Assembly: GCA_002256115.1 (NCBI GenBank)
Contig: NKIK01000001.1
Coordinates: 62,001-126,000 of the forward strand
Direction of reading: 5' to 3'
DNA from: Burkholderiales bacterium PBB3
GTDB lineage: Bacteria > Pseudomonadota > Gammaproteobacteria > Burkholderiales > Burkholderiaceae_C
Length of the DNA: 64,000 nucleotides
The first letter of the stretch is position 1, and each line of letters begins with the position of its first letter. Under the pieces are notes generated by a model that saw only the letters and a list, made by a program, of their open reading frames with translations, ran no database searches and was not told the origin of the DNA. Below, in pieces: positions 25,608 through 34,745 of the stretch. Both the position numbers and the translations under genes were made by a program.

Positions 25608-26543
25608 ATGACGACACACTTTGAAGCCCCTGGCTATCTCGCGGTATCCGCCGAGGTGCAACACGCCTTGCTGAACCGCCAGCCCGTGGTGGCCCTGGAA
25701 TCCACCATCATTTCGCATGGCATGCCGTATCCAGACAATGTGGCCACCGCCCTGAAGGTAGAGGCCGAGGTGCGGGCCCACGGTGCGGTACCTGCCACCA
25801 TTGCCATCGTCGATGGCACATTAACCGCTGGCTTGCTACCAGCCCAGATTGAGGCGCTGGGCAAGCGCGGCCCCGAGGTGGTCAAGGTCAGCCGCCGCGA
25901 CATCCCCTTTGTGGTGGCCGCCGGGCAGACTGGCGCCACCACGGTAGCGGCCACCATGGTGATCGCTGCCATGGCCGGTATTCGCATTTTTGCCACGGGG
26001 GGCATTGGCGGTGTGCACCGTGGGGCTGAGCAAAGCTTTGATGTCTCGGCCGATCTGCAAGAGCTGGCGCAAACCTCGGTGGCGGTGGTGTGCGCCGGGG
26101 CCAAATCGATTCTGGATTTGCGCCTGACTATGGAATATTTGGAAACCCACGGTGTGCCGGTAGTGGGCTTTCAGAGCGATATGTTGCCGGCGTTCTTTAC
26201 ACGCAGCAGCGGTGTGGCGGTCAACTACCGCTTGGACACCGCCGTTGAGATGGCGCGGGTCTTGCATAGCAAGTGGTCAATGGGCCTGCAGGGGGGCGTT
26301 GTGATTGCGAACCCGATTCCCGCTGAATTTGCCATGACTGAGGCGATCATTGACCAAGCGATTGAACAGGCATTGGCAGAAGCAGCACAACAGGGGATAG
26401 GTGGCAAGGACACAACCCCGTTTTTGTTGGCCCGCGTCAACGCCCTGACGGGCGGCAATAGTTTGGCCGCCAATATCGCTTTGGTCTTGAACAATGCGCG
26501 CTTGGCAGCTAGTGTGGCCAAAGCGCTGGTAGCGCTAGGGTAA
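25608..26543 (+). CDS. psuG: Pseudouridine-5'-phosphate glycosidase
   Basis: This 311-residue enzyme splits pseudouridine-5'-phosphate into uracil and ribose-5-phosphate by breaking the C-C glycosidic bond. The family signatures PVVALESTIISHGMPYPDN, ATGGIGGVHRGAE, CAGAKSILDLRLTMEYLET and VVIANPIPAEFAM are all present. The length matches E. coli PsuG. It begins 17 bases after psuK and precedes the BMP-family transporter, so this operon looks like a full import-and-degrade route. Confidence 0.95.
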   Translation: MTTHFEAPGYLAVSAEVQHALLNRQPVVALESTIISHGMPYPDNVATALKVEAEVRAHGAVPATIAIVDGTLTAGLLPAQIEALGKRGPEVVKVSRRDIPFVVAAGQTGATTVAATMVIAAMAGIRIFATGGIGGVHRGAEQSFDVSADLQELAQTSVAVVCAGAKSILDLRLTMEYLETHGVPVVGFQSDMLPAFFTRSSGVAVNYRLDTAVEMARVLHSKWSMGLQGGVVIANPIPAEFAMTEAIIDQAIEQALAEAAQQGIGGKDTTPFLLARVNALTGGNSLAANIALVLNNARLAASVAKALVALG

Positions 26544-26599
26544 ACCCGCTCAGTGAACCTTTGTTATGCTTTGCACCATCTGAAAATGTGAGAGATGCT

Positions 26600-27580
26600 A
26601 TGAATATGAAACATACGACCCGTTGGGGTGTTTTGGTGGCAAGTTTGGTAACGAGCCTGCATGCAGTGGCTGACCCGGCCGTGGTTTTTGATATGGGCGG
26701 AAAGTTCGACAAGTCCTTCAATGAAGCAGCTTTCCGTGGCATGGAAAAGTGGAAAAAAGACACGGGCAAGAACTACCTGTCGTTTGAGATTGCCAACGAA
26801 TCACAACGCGAGCAGGCGCTGCGCCGCATGGCCGAAAAAGGGGCTAGCCCCATCATCGGTATCGGGTTCGGTCAGGCCTCCAGCATTGAAAAAGTCGCCA
26901 AAGAATTCCCCAAACTTCAGTTCGCCATCATCGACATGGTGGTGAACCAGCCGAATGTTCAATCGGTAGTTTTCAAAGAACACGAAGGCAGTTTCCTGGT
27001 GGGTGTGATGGCGGCCATTGCCAGCAAGTCCGGCAAAGTGGGCTTTGTCGGCGGTATGGATATTCCCTTGATTCGCAGGTTTCAGTGCGGCTATGAGCAA
27101 GGTGCCAAGTTCGCCAATGCCAAGGCCGAAGTCTTCAGCAATATGACCGGCACCACGGGTGCCGCTTGGAATGACCCGGCGCGCGGGGGTGAGTTAGCCA
27201 AGGCGCAATTTGCCAAGGGTGCGGATGTGGTGTTTGCGGCAGCGGGTGGCACGGGTATGGGCGTTTACCAAGCCGCTAAAGACGGTGGCAAGTTGGCCAT
27301 CGGCGTTGACAGCAACCAAAACTACGTTCAGCCGGGCACGATGCTGACCAGCATGGTCAAGCGGGTGGATTTGGCGGTGTACAACGTAGCCAAGGGCCAC
27401 ACGCCCGGTGTGTCGGTGCTGGGCCTGAAAGAAGGCGGCGTGGATTACGCAGCCGATGAATTTAACGCCAAGATGATCACGCCTGAGATGAAAAAGCGCG
27501 TCGATGCAGCCAAGGCCGACATCGTCAGCGGCAAGATCAAAGTGGCTGATTACATGGCCGATAACGCTTGTAAGTTCTGA
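26600..27580 (+). CDS. BMP-family ABC transporter substrate-binding protein
   Basis: This 326-residue periplasmic protein belongs to the basic membrane protein/PnrA group that binds nucleosides. The signal peptide ends near LHAVADP. VFDMGGKFDKSFNEAAFRG, FAIIDMVVNQPNVQS and FVGGMDIPLIRRFQCGYEQG are family segments. The ATG at 26600 starts the signal peptide directly; an earlier in-frame ATG would add residues that do not look like a signal. It overlaps the ATPase gene (TGATG). Position after psuKG makes pseudouridine or another nucleoside the probable ligand. Confidence 0.9.
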   Translation: MNMKHTTRWGVLVASLVTSLHAVADPAVVFDMGGKFDKSFNEAAFRGMEKWKKDTGKNYLSFEIANESQREQALRRMAEKGASPIIGIGFGQASSIEKVAKEFPKLQFAIIDMVVNQPNVQSVVFKEHEGSFLVGVMAAIASKSGKVGFVGGMDIPLIRRFQCGYEQGAKFANAKAEVFSNMTGTTGAAWNDPARGGELAKAQFAKGADVVFAAAGGTGMGVYQAAKDGGKLAIGVDSNQNYVQPGTMLTSMVKRVDLAVYNVAKGHTPGVSVLGLKEGGVDYAADEFNAKMITPEMKKRVDAAKADIVSGKIKVADYMADNACKF

Positions 27581-29115
27581 TGCCCAGTACGCCAACCCGC
27601 GTTGCAGTTCGGCTGGCGGGTATCTGTAAGCGTTTTGGTGCCGTTGCCGCCAATGCCGATGTCAACTTAAGCATTGCCGCTGGCACCGTGCATGGCATCG
27701 TGGGCGAAAACGGTGCGGGCAAAAGCACGCTGATGTCCGTGCTGTATGGCTTTTACCAAGCCGACAGCGGATCGATCGAAGTGGATGGCAAGCCCGCTCT
27801 CATTCGCAACTCTGACGATGCCATTGGCTTGGGTATCGGCATGGTGCATCAGCACTTTATGCTGGTAGACACGCTAACAGCGCTTGAAAACATCATGCTG
27901 GGGGCGGAGCCCCATTGGCTCCTCAAGCGCGCAGATGCCAAGGTGCGTGCTGCGCTAGAGAAGCTGATGCAAGACACCGGCCTGCACGTCAAGCTGGATG
28001 CGCTGGTGGGCGATCTGCCCGTGGGCGATCAGCAGCGCTTGGAAATTCTGAAGGCGTTGTACCGTGGGGCCAAGGTTCTGATTCTGGACGAGCCCACCGC
28101 CGTGCTGACGCCCCAGGAAACCACCCACTTGTTCAAAGTGCTTGACCATCTGCGCTCGCAAGGCACCACCATTTTGTTGATCACGCACAAGCTCAAAGAA
28201 GTCATGGGGCTGTGCGACTGCGTGACGGTGATGCGTGCCGGTCGCGTCGTGCAAGAGATGCCGATATCCGAGGCATCTATTGAAGGCTTGGCGGAAGCCA
28301 TGGTGGGGCGCAAGGTGCAAATGGGCCGCGTTGACGATGGCAAGCAATCGGTTGGCGAAGTCCTATTGGCTTTGCGCCAAACGCAAGTCCTTGATGAGAT
28401 GCAAGTGCTGCGTCTGTCCGACATCAACCTGGAGTTGCGGGCGGGTGAAATTGTGGGCGTTGCGGGGGTGTCTGGTAATGGGCAGAGTGAACTTCTGGAT
28501 GTTCTGTCTGGCTTGCTTACGCCCACCGCAGGCGAGCTGACATTGGGTGGCAGAACCTTCACGCCTGCCGCCTGGCTAGACCCACGCACGGCCCGGACCT
28601 TGGGCCTGGCCCATGTGCCAGAAGATCGCCACGCACGCGCCATGGTGATGGCTTTTGCAGCTTGGGAGTCCGCCGTACTGGGCTACGACGCGCTGCCAGA
28701 GTACAACGCCGGTGGTTGGATGAACCACCGCGCCATGCGCAGCGCTACCGCTGGGATGATGGAACGTTTTGACGTGCGCCCGCCCAACCCAGAGCTCGGC
28801 AGTAGCAAGTTTTCGGGCGGCAATCAGCAGAAGCTGGTACTGGCCCGTGAGTTAGGCCAGTCACCCAAGGTGTTGCTGGTGGGGCAACCCACACGGGGCG
28901 TTGATATTGGTGCTATCGAGTTCATTTATTCGCAATTGCGTGCCATGCGTGACGCGGGCTGCGCGGTGTTGGTAGTGTCCAGTGAACTGGACGAAATTTT
29001 GGTCTTGTCCAACCGGGTGATTGTGATGAACCAAGGGCGAGTGACCGGTGAGCTGGCGATTGAAGATTGCTCAGAGGCAAAACTGGGTCTACTGATGACG
29101 GGAGGTGGCCATTGA
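27580..29115 (+). CDS. ABC transporter ATPase, two-domain (nucleoside type)
   Basis: This 511-residue protein has two ABC domains in one chain, as in nucleoside and sugar importers. Domain one has Walker A GENGAGKST, the modified signature VGDQQRLEILK and Walker B VLILDEPTAVL. Domain two has a weak P-loop GVSGNGQSE, signature FSGGNQQKLVLARELG and LLVGQPTRGVD. This asymmetry is normal for the BMP-linked transporters. It overlaps the preceding gene by one base and the permease gene by four. Confidence 0.92.
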   Translation: MPSTPTRVAVRLAGICKRFGAVAANADVNLSIAAGTVHGIVGENGAGKSTLMSVLYGFYQADSGSIEVDGKPALIRNSDDAIGLGIGMVHQHFMLVDTLTALENIMLGAEPHWLLKRADAKVRAALEKLMQDTGLHVKLDALVGDLPVGDQQRLEILKALYRGAKVLILDEPTAVLTPQETTHLFKVLDHLRSQGTTILLITHKLKEVMGLCDCVTVMRAGRVVQEMPISEASIEGLAEAMVGRKVQMGRVDDGKQSVGEVLLALRQTQVLDEMQVLRLSDINLELRAGEIVGVAGVSGNGQSELLDVLSGLLTPTAGELTLGGRTFTPAAWLDPRTARTLGLAHVPEDRHARAMVMAFAAWESAVLGYDALPEYNAGGWMNHRAMRSATAGMMERFDVRPPNPELGSSKFSGGNQQKLVLARELGQSPKVLLVGQPTRGVDIGAIEFIYSQLRAMRDAGCAVLVVSSELDEILVLSNRVIVMNQGRVTGELAIEDCSEAKLGLLMTGGGH

Positions 29116-30227
29116 GCACGCCACAAGCTTTGCCCCGCTGGGCTGATTTGGTGTTGCTGCCGCTGGTGTGTTTGGCGGTAGCCTTGTTGGTAGCCGCAGG
29201 TGTTGTGGCCTTGGTCGGGCAGAGCCCGGCTGAGGTGATTTCAGTGTTGGTTCGTGGGGCGTTTGGCTCTGCACGCGGCATCAGCTACACCCTGTATTAC
29301 GCCACTACCTTTGTGTTTACCGGCTTGGCCGTGGCAGTTGCTTTTCACGGTGGCTTGTTCAATATTGGGGGCGAGGGCCAGGCCGTGATGGGCGGGCTGG
29401 GTACCGGGCTGGTGGCGATGTGGTTGTCTGCCACTTTGCCAGCCTGGGCCATGCTGCCCATCATGCTGATCGCCGGTGCGCTGTTCGGCATGGTGTGGGC
29501 GGCTGTGCCAGCCTACTTGCAAGCTTATCGGGGCAGCCATGTGGTGATCACCACCATCATGTTCAACTTCATTGCCAGCAGCGTGTTGGTGTATTTGCTG
29601 GTGAATCACTTGCGCCCGGCGGGCACTATGTCGGTCGAGAGCGCGCCCTTTGCAGACTCTGCCAAACTGCCTAGCATGCAAGACGCTTTGGCCTGGCTGG
29701 GCGTGGAGTGGCCGGCATCTCCGCTGAACCTGAGTGTGGTGTTGGCGATATTGGCCGCCGTTGCGGTGTATGCATTCTTGTGGCGTACCCGGCGCGGCTA
29801 CCATGTGCGCGCTGTCGGCTCCAGCCCCAGTGCTGCGGAATACGCCGGTATCAACTCGCGCCACCAAGTTATCGTGGCCATGGGGCTGTCGGGCGCATTG
29901 GCGGGCATGGTGGGCATGAACGAGATCGCTGGCGTCAATGGCAAGCTGCTTTTGGAGTTTGTCAGTGGCGCGGGCTTCACCGGTATTGCAGTGTCCCTGA
30001 TGGGGCGCAACCACCCGGTGGGTATCGTTTTTGCCAGTCTGCTGTTTGGTGCTTTGTTCCAGGGCGGTGCCGAGGTCGCCTTTGACGTACCTGGCTTTAG
30101 CCGTGACATGGTGGTGATGTTGCAAGGCTTCATCGTTTTGTTTTCTGGTGCCATGGTCTACGTGATCGCGCCGATATTGGCCTGGGTGCTGAACAAGTTA
30201 CCCGTACGAGGGGTGGCCCATGGATGA
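29112..30227 (+). CDS. ABC transporter permease 1 (nucleoside type)
   Basis: This roughly 371-residue inner-membrane permease has about nine hydrophobic helices and family segments GLFNIGGEGQAVMGGLG, VVITTIMFNFIASS and GYHVRAVGSSPSAAEYAGI. The start is most likely the TTG at 29112, which overlaps the ATPase stop (TTGA) and has GGAGGT five bases upstream. A longer frame reaching back to 29067 lies inside the ATPase gene. It overlaps the second permease by eight bases. Confidence 0.9.
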   Translation: MSTPQALPRWADLVLLPLVCLAVALLVAAGVVALVGQSPAEVISVLVRGAFGSARGISYTLYYATTFVFTGLAVAVAFHGGLFNIGGEGQAVMGGLGTGLVAMWLSATLPAWAMLPIMLIAGALFGMVWAAVPAYLQAYRGSHVVITTIMFNFIASSVLVYLLVNHLRPAGTMSVESAPFADSAKLPSMQDALAWLGVEWPASPLNLSVVLAILAAVAVYAFLWRTRRGYHVRAVGSSPSAAEYAGINSRHQVIVAMGLSGALAGMVGMNEIAGVNGKLLLEFVSGAGFTGIAVSLMGRNHPVGIVFASLLFGALFQGGAEVAFDVPGFSRDMVVMLQGFIVLFSGAMVYVIAPILAWVLNKLPVRGVAHG

Positions 30228-31188
30228 AGCATTGCTCGGCGCGTTGCTGGCGTCCACGCTGCGTGTATCTACGCCTCTGATCCTGTGTGCACTGGCCGGG
30301 TTGCTGTCTGAGCGATCCGGTGTGGTGGATATTGGTCTGGAAGGAAAAATGCTGGCGGCTGCCTTTGCGGCTGCAGCAGCGGGTGCGGCCTACAACTCCA
30401 TGGGTCTGGCCCTGCTGGCGGGCGTGGCCATCGCTGTCGTTTTGTCATGGACACACGGTTTGGCCTGTGTCAGCCACCGGGGCGACCAGGTGGTGTCTGG
30501 GGTGGCCATCAATATCATCGCATCCGGCCTGACTGTGGTTTTGGGGATTGCCTGGTTTGCACAAGGTGGGCAAACACCACCCGTGTCCAACGAAGTACGA
30601 ATTCAGCCGCTTTTTCCGCTGCTACCTGAGCTTTTGCAGGCGGTGCCGTTCATTGGTACGGTGATAGGGCAGGGCCTCTTGGGCCACAACGGCCTGGTGT
30701 ATTTGGCGCTGCTGCTGGTTCCGGGCGTTTGGTGGCTGGTGTTTCGCACCCGCTTTGGTTTGCGGCTGCGCGCGGTGGGTGAGAACCCGCAAATGGTCGA
30801 TGCTGCTGGCGTGTCTGTGCTGCGGCTGCGCTATATGGCGCTGAGCTTGAACGGCGTGCTCTGCGGTTTGGCAGGGGCGTATTTGGTGCTGGCCCAAAGC
30901 GCCAGCTTTTCTCCGAATATGACTGCGGGGCGGGGTTTTATGGCCCTGGCTGCTTTGATCTTTGGGCGCTGGCACCCCGTAGGTGCTTTGTGGGCTTGTT
31001 TGCTCTTTGGGTTCTTGGATGCGGTGGCTATCCGTTTGCAAGGGGTGGCTTTGCCCGGTATTGGTGAAGTGCCGGTACAGGCGATTCAAGCCCTGCCTTA
31101 TGTTCTCACCGTCGTATTGCTGGCAGGCTTCATTGGCAAAGCGGTTGCTCCCCAAGCACTGGGCCGCCCCTACACCAAAGAGCGCTAG
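30220..31188 (+). CDS. ABC transporter permease 2 (nucleoside type)
   Basis: This 322-residue permease pairs with the preceding one. It has about eight hydrophobic helices, GVVDIGLEGKMLAAAFAAA near the start and GLRLRAVGENPQMVDAAGVSV in the conserved cytoplasmic loop. It is the last gene of the psuK-psuG-BMP operon. With the binding protein and two-domain ATPase it forms a complete importer. Confidence 0.9.
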   Translation: MDEALLGALLASTLRVSTPLILCALAGLLSERSGVVDIGLEGKMLAAAFAAAAAGAAYNSMGLALLAGVAIAVVLSWTHGLACVSHRGDQVVSGVAINIIASGLTVVLGIAWFAQGGQTPPVSNEVRIQPLFPLLPELLQAVPFIGTVIGQGLLGHNGLVYLALLLVPGVWWLVFRTRFGLRLRAVGENPQMVDAAGVSVLRLRYMALSLNGVLCGLAGAYLVLAQSASFSPNMTAGRGFMALAALIFGRWHPVGALWACLLFGFLDAVAIRLQGVALPGIGEVPVQAIQALPYVLTVVLLAGFIGKAVAPQALGRPYTKER

Positions 31189-31242
31189 CCGGATGACCAC
31201 ATTCCGATTTTTGAGCCGCGTTTTGTCTGACAAAGGTGCCCT

Positions 31243-31974
31243 GTGTCCTCAACCGTAATGGTCAAAGTATTGGGGTTTACAGATGTTGAGCGGCATTCGC
31301 TCAACACCTTGTTTCGGCTGTCTACGCGCCGCGTGCCCACTTACCAGCTTTGGACTGCCGACTGTGGCGTAGCACCTGGCGTAGCGCTCATCGATGTGGA
31401 TAGCTACGAAGCTTGTGTAGAGATGGAGTCGCCCAGTTTTAGTCCGAACCTGCGTGTTATCGCTATCGGAGCCAAGCCCCCTGCATCGGTTTGGCGGTGT
31501 TTGCCGCGGCCTGTGGATTGGGTGGGCTTGGTACGGGAATTGGACGCTTTGTTCGCCGCTGAAGTGGATATCGATATCGACCTGGGGGCTTTGACAGAAA
31601 GCGCTGTGCCGCCGGGTGTGACGGTGTGCCTGGTTGTGGGGCTGACGCCTGAGGATCGCCTGTATTTGCGTGCCCGGTTGGCCCTGGCGGGTCATACCGA
31701 ATTGGACGAGGCCGTCACCGCGGCACAGGCCTCCGAGCTATTGGCCAAACGCCACTACGACTTGATGATCATCGGCTTGGAATTGCCAGATGCGGACCCC
31801 TGGGCGATGGTCGAAGCGCTCAAAGAAATGCCTTCACCGCCACGCTCGGTCATTTTGGCCACAGCGTCCCCCACATGGCCCATCATGGAGCGGGCAGAGC
31901 AACTGGGCTGTGCAGGGCTTTTGGAGATGCCATTCAGCCCACAGCAGGTATTGGGGCTTTTGCAGAAAATTTAG
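31243..31974 (+). CDS. Pseudo-receiver (response-regulator-like) protein
   Basis: This 243-residue protein has a C-terminal segment (about 125-243) folded like a CheY receiver: VCLVVGLTPEDRLYLRARL, YDLMIIGLELPDADPWAMVEAL and LLEMPFSPQQVLGLL. The phosphoacceptor Asp that should stand before LELPD is Gly, so it is not a normal phosphorylated receiver. The N-terminal half is also receiver-like but weaker. The GTG at 31243 has AGG six bases upstream; an ATG at 31258 is an alternative. It converges with mnmC, the stop codons overlapping by three bases. Confidence 0.65.
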   Translation: MSSTVMVKVLGFTDVERHSLNTLFRLSTRRVPTYQLWTADCGVAPGVALIDVDSYEACVEMESPSFSPNLRVIAIGAKPPASVWRCLPRPVDWVGLVRELDALFAAEVDIDIDLGALTESAVPPGVTVCLVVGLTPEDRLYLRARLALAGHTELDEAVTAAQASELLAKRHYDLMIIGLELPDADPWAMVEALKEMPSPPRSVILATASPTWPIMERAEQLGCAGLLEMPFSPQQVLGLLQKI

Positions 31975-33752
31975 GGTTTGCCGCGCGCCGGGCGATTTGC
32001 GTCCAGGCTGCGCGCCAAGCGTGCCTCAACAGGAAGCGGCTCTCCGCCCAACTGGGCTGCCAGCAGTTCGGCGCATAAAGCCGCAAAACTCAAACCCCGC
32101 GAGCCCATCGCCGCGCTGATCCACAGCCCGGATTTGCCATCTGCATCCACCGATCCGACAAGAGGCAGCCGATCATTACTCACACAGCGCGTGCCGGTCC
32201 AACTGTCTACGCTGCCAGTGTTGAATGGGTGGGACAGGTAGTGGCCTGCGGCGGGTAGCAAGCCCTGTAGCCGCTGTAAATTGCTCGCATGTTGCTGCGG
32301 CTGGTGGGCCAACTGCGCAGCGTCGCGTTCATAGGTCGCGCCAGCAAACCAGGCTTGCCCTTCTTGCCCCGTTTGCCCCTTTAGCCATGCAGGAAGGCTG
32401 ACCAAGCTGCCGCTGCCATTGACCGGAAAAGGAGGCAGCGCGTCACACGGCGATGTTGATGTGCAGCCGTGGCTGACCGTGCCGCACAGCGCCTGCAGTA
32501 AACCGATTTGGTGGCGCAGGGCCTCGGGGCATTGCCACGAAGGATGAAGTTCGTTCAGCAAGGGGCCAGCACCCATGGCATTGGCGACCACCACCACTTC
32601 GGCCTGCGCCAAGATATCGGCGTTGTGCCGGTACAAAACCCAGACTCCGTCAACGCGTTCCATCCGGTGTACTTGGGCATCCCCACGCCATTGAATACCG
32701 GGTGCCGCTAACCATGCCCGCACCAGGCTGGCCGGTTTGATCCATCCAGCCCGTGGGTGCCAAAGGCTATGGTCCCAGTCTAGTTCGCTCGCCCAAACCT
32801 GTTGCGTTGCCTGGCTGCGCCCTAGTTCCAGCCAACCGGCCTTTCGCAAGCTCGGTGAGGCGTTTAACTGCCGTTGTGCATCTCGGGTCAACTCCAGAAC
32901 ACCGCAATCGTCCCAGTCTTCACCCCGGCGTAAGAGACGTTTGGCATGCTGCAGCGTCAGGCTCAAACCCACGCGCGACAGGCGCGAACGCGGGCTGTCG
33001 TCCACAGAGGTATGCGGCACGACCAGACCCACGGGCAGGGCTGATCCGCCTGCTGCGCATTGCGCATGGCTGTCTAGCACCGTGACGCTCCAACCGCGCC
33101 GCGCCATGGCGTGGGCCACCGCAGCCCCAGCCAGCCCGCCGCCAATGACAGCGCAACGCGCCACTGTGGGCCGCGCACTTGCCCGTGGGTTGCGCGTGCT
33201 GCGCAGCTCCCACGTGGGATCGTAAATGGCGGTTTGCGGCGATTGCCATTGGAAGCCTTGGCCCGCCAGTGCTTTTACAAAAGTGGCGGCAGGCGGTGGG
33301 GCGTCATTGGAGCCGCGTATTTTCAGCACCGTGCCACGCCGACAGCGCCGAGCCAGCAATTGAATCGCCCACTTGTCCCACATTTGCAGATCTGGGCCCA
33401 GATGCACTTCATCGGCTTGGAATTGCTGTTCTGACAGCATGTGCCGCACAGACCCCACGCACAAAGTCAAACTGACTTGGCCTTGATTCAGTAAAAACCG
33501 TTGGAAGCCGGGTAAGGCGATCCTCAAGGCTGCTTTCAACTCGGCAGCTAGATCACCCTGAAGAGACACTGACCCCGTCGCGGGGGCGGTTTCGCCTGGG
33601 TTTGGTGTTGATTCGCAAACGCCTACGTAATGCAATACGCCGCTACGTTGGTCCAAAGCAGGTTGGGCATGCAGGTATTGCACCAGCCCTTCGCCCGACC
33701 CGAAACAGGTGTCAAGCACCGTCCAGGGGGCTGGGCTGGCAGAAAGACTCAA
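31971..33752 (-). CDS. mnmC: MnmC-type tRNA-modifying FAD oxidoreductase with degenerate methyltransferase domain
   Basis: MnmC matures the wobble uridine mnm5s2U in tRNA. The C-terminal FAD domain (about 215-593) is clear: [35 protein letters not shown] and [21 protein letters not shown]. The N-terminal methyltransferase domain is short and altered: the SAM loop reads [12 protein letters not shown] and the expected DGFAP catalytic region reads [12 protein letters not shown]. The best start is a TTG at 33752 overlapping the yggX stop (TTGA), giving 593 residues against about 668 in E. coli. The frame remains open further left, but only inside yggX. Confidence 0.82.
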   Translation of the reverse strand: MSLSASPAPWTVLDTCFGSGEGLVQYLHAQPALDQRSGVLHYVGVCESTPNPGETAPATGSVSLQGDLAAELKAALRIALPGFQRFLLNQGQVSLTLCVGSVRHMLSEQQFQADEVHLGPDLQMWDKWAIQLLARRCRRGTVLKIRGSNDAPPPAATFVKALAGQGFQWQSPQTAIYDPTWELRSTRNPRASARPTVARCAVIGGGLAGAAVAHAMARRGWSVTVLDSHAQCAAGGSALPVGLVVPHTSVDDSPRSRLSRVGLSLTLQHAKRLLRRGEDWDDCGVLELTRDAQRQLNASPSLRKAGWLELGRSQATQQVWASELDWDHSLWHPRAGWIKPASLVRAWLAAPGIQWRGDAQVHRMERVDGVWVLYRHNADILAQAEVVVVANAMGAGPLLNELHPSWQCPEALRHQIGLLQALCGTVSHGCTSTSPCDALPPFPVNGSGSLVSLPAWLKGQTGQEGQAWFAGATYERDAAQLAHQPQQHASNLQRLQGLLPAAGHYLSHPFNTGSVDSWTGTRCVSNDRLPLVGSVDADGKSGLWISAAMGSRGLSFAALCAELLAAQLGGEPLPVEARLARSLDANRPARGKP

Positions 33753-34021
33753 GCGCTTGGTGGCACGTAGCCCTGGGCCGCATCGGCACCGTCGCCGAAA
33801 AAGTGGTTTTCCATTTGCCGGGCCAGGTATTGGCGTGCTCGCAGGTCGGCCAGATTCAGGCGGTTTTCGTTGACCAGCATGGTTTGGTGCTTGATCCAGG
33901 CGGCCCAGGCCTCTTTGCTGACGCCCTCCCAAATGCGTTTTCCCAATTCACCGGGGTAGGGTGGAAAGTCGAGTCCTTCGGCTTCTTTGCCGAGCTTGAT
34001 GCAGTTAACGGTGCGTGCCAT
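33749..34021 (-). CDS. yggX: YggX iron-trafficking / oxidative damage protection protein
   Basis: This 90-residue protein matches YggX, which protects iron-sulfur clusters and influences Fe(II) handling. It begins [17 protein letters not shown] and contains [19 protein letters not shown] and [16 protein letters not shown], all diagnostic. The length matches E. coli (91). The ATG at 34021 is chosen over a longer open frame because ARTV is the family start. Its stop overlaps the likely mnmC start. Confidence 0.95.
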   Translation of the reverse strand: MARTVNCIKLGKEAEGLDFPPYPGELGKRIWEGVSKEAWAAWIKHQTMLVNENRLNLADLRARQYLARQMENHFFGDGADAAQGYVPPSA

Positions 34022-34201
34022 GGGGGTGCCTATCAAAGAGTGAAACAATGCGCTGCGGCATCGAGGTGCGCATCTTATTCGGTTTGCAATGCCCGCCAAG
34101 CCATTGCGGGCACGAGAACGCGGAACTTAAGCGCCAGAATGGACCCCAACGCCAGCGCAAACACCCTGTTTGCATGGCTTAAATCTGGAAGGACTGAAAT
34201 C

Positions 34202-34714
34202 TTGAACTTTGTCTTCAACGCCCTGGACAACACGCCGCAGCGCGTATTGTTGGCCGTGTGTATCGCCTGCGTAGGATTGTTGGGCTTTGGCATGTACCTG
34301 CAACTGGTGGTCGGGCTGGAGCCTTGCCCGATGTGCATTGTGCAGCGATATGCTCTCATTTTAATAGCTGCTTCCGCAGGATTGACGGCCTTTACTGGCA
34401 AAAAGAAGCTCCAAATCACCGGCAGCGTGTTTCTGACGCTGTTGGCCTTAGGCGGGGCCTACGTGGCCGCGCGCCAGAGCTGGCTGCAGTGGTACCCACC
34501 TGAAGTAACCTCCTGCGGCCGAGACCTGTATGGAATGATTGAAAACTTCCCCCTGCAGCGCGTCATCCCTATGATCTTCAAGGGCGGCGGCGACTGCAGC
34601 AAAGTGGACTGGACTTTCCTGGGTGGGACCATTGCCAACTGGTCCTTCCTGTGGTTTTGCGCCATGGCCTTGGTGGGCATGCTGCTGATTTGGCGTCGAC
34701 TACGCCAGGCCTGA
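34202..34714 (+). CDS. dsbB: Disulfide bond formation protein DsbB
   Basis: This inner-membrane protein reoxidises DsbA and passes electrons to quinone. Four hydrophobic helices are visible; the first Cys pair is CPMC in VGLEPCPMCIVQRY and the second pair lies in TSCGRDLYG and GGGDCSKVDW. I prefer a TTG start at 34202 (170 residues) with GGAAGG nine bases upstream; an ATG at 34139 would add 21 residues. The second transmembrane segment, LILIAASAGLTAFTGKK, is encoded by a stretch resembling family A repeats at 34351-34400. Confidence 0.9.
   Translation: MNFVFNALDNTPQRVLLAVCIACVGLLGFGMYLQLVVGLEPCPMCIVQRYALILIAASAGLTAFTGKKKLQITGSVFLTLLALGGAYVAARQSWLQWYPPEVTSCGRDLYGMIENFPLQRVIPMIFKGGGDCSKVDWTFLGGTIANWSFLWFCAMALVGMLLIWRRLRQA
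34351..34400. repeat. Diverged family A repeat inside dsbB (copy 4)
   Basis: TTTTAATAGCTGCTTCCGCA followed by GGATTGACGGCCTTTACTGG aligns with copy 2 at 19485 onward over about 35 bases with about nine differences. The match keeps the order TAGCTGCT, CCGCA, ACGGCCT. It is in frame within dsbB. Chance resemblance cannot be excluded by eye. Confidence 0.5.
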
Positions 34715-34745
34715 TGCCGCGCCTGATATCGGGCTTGGGGCTGGT

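Noticed and set aside
33602-34201. A 200-codon leftward extension of dsbB
   Set aside because: The extra sequence is antisense to yggX and mnmC and has no membrane or signal features; the DsbB family begins near 34202.
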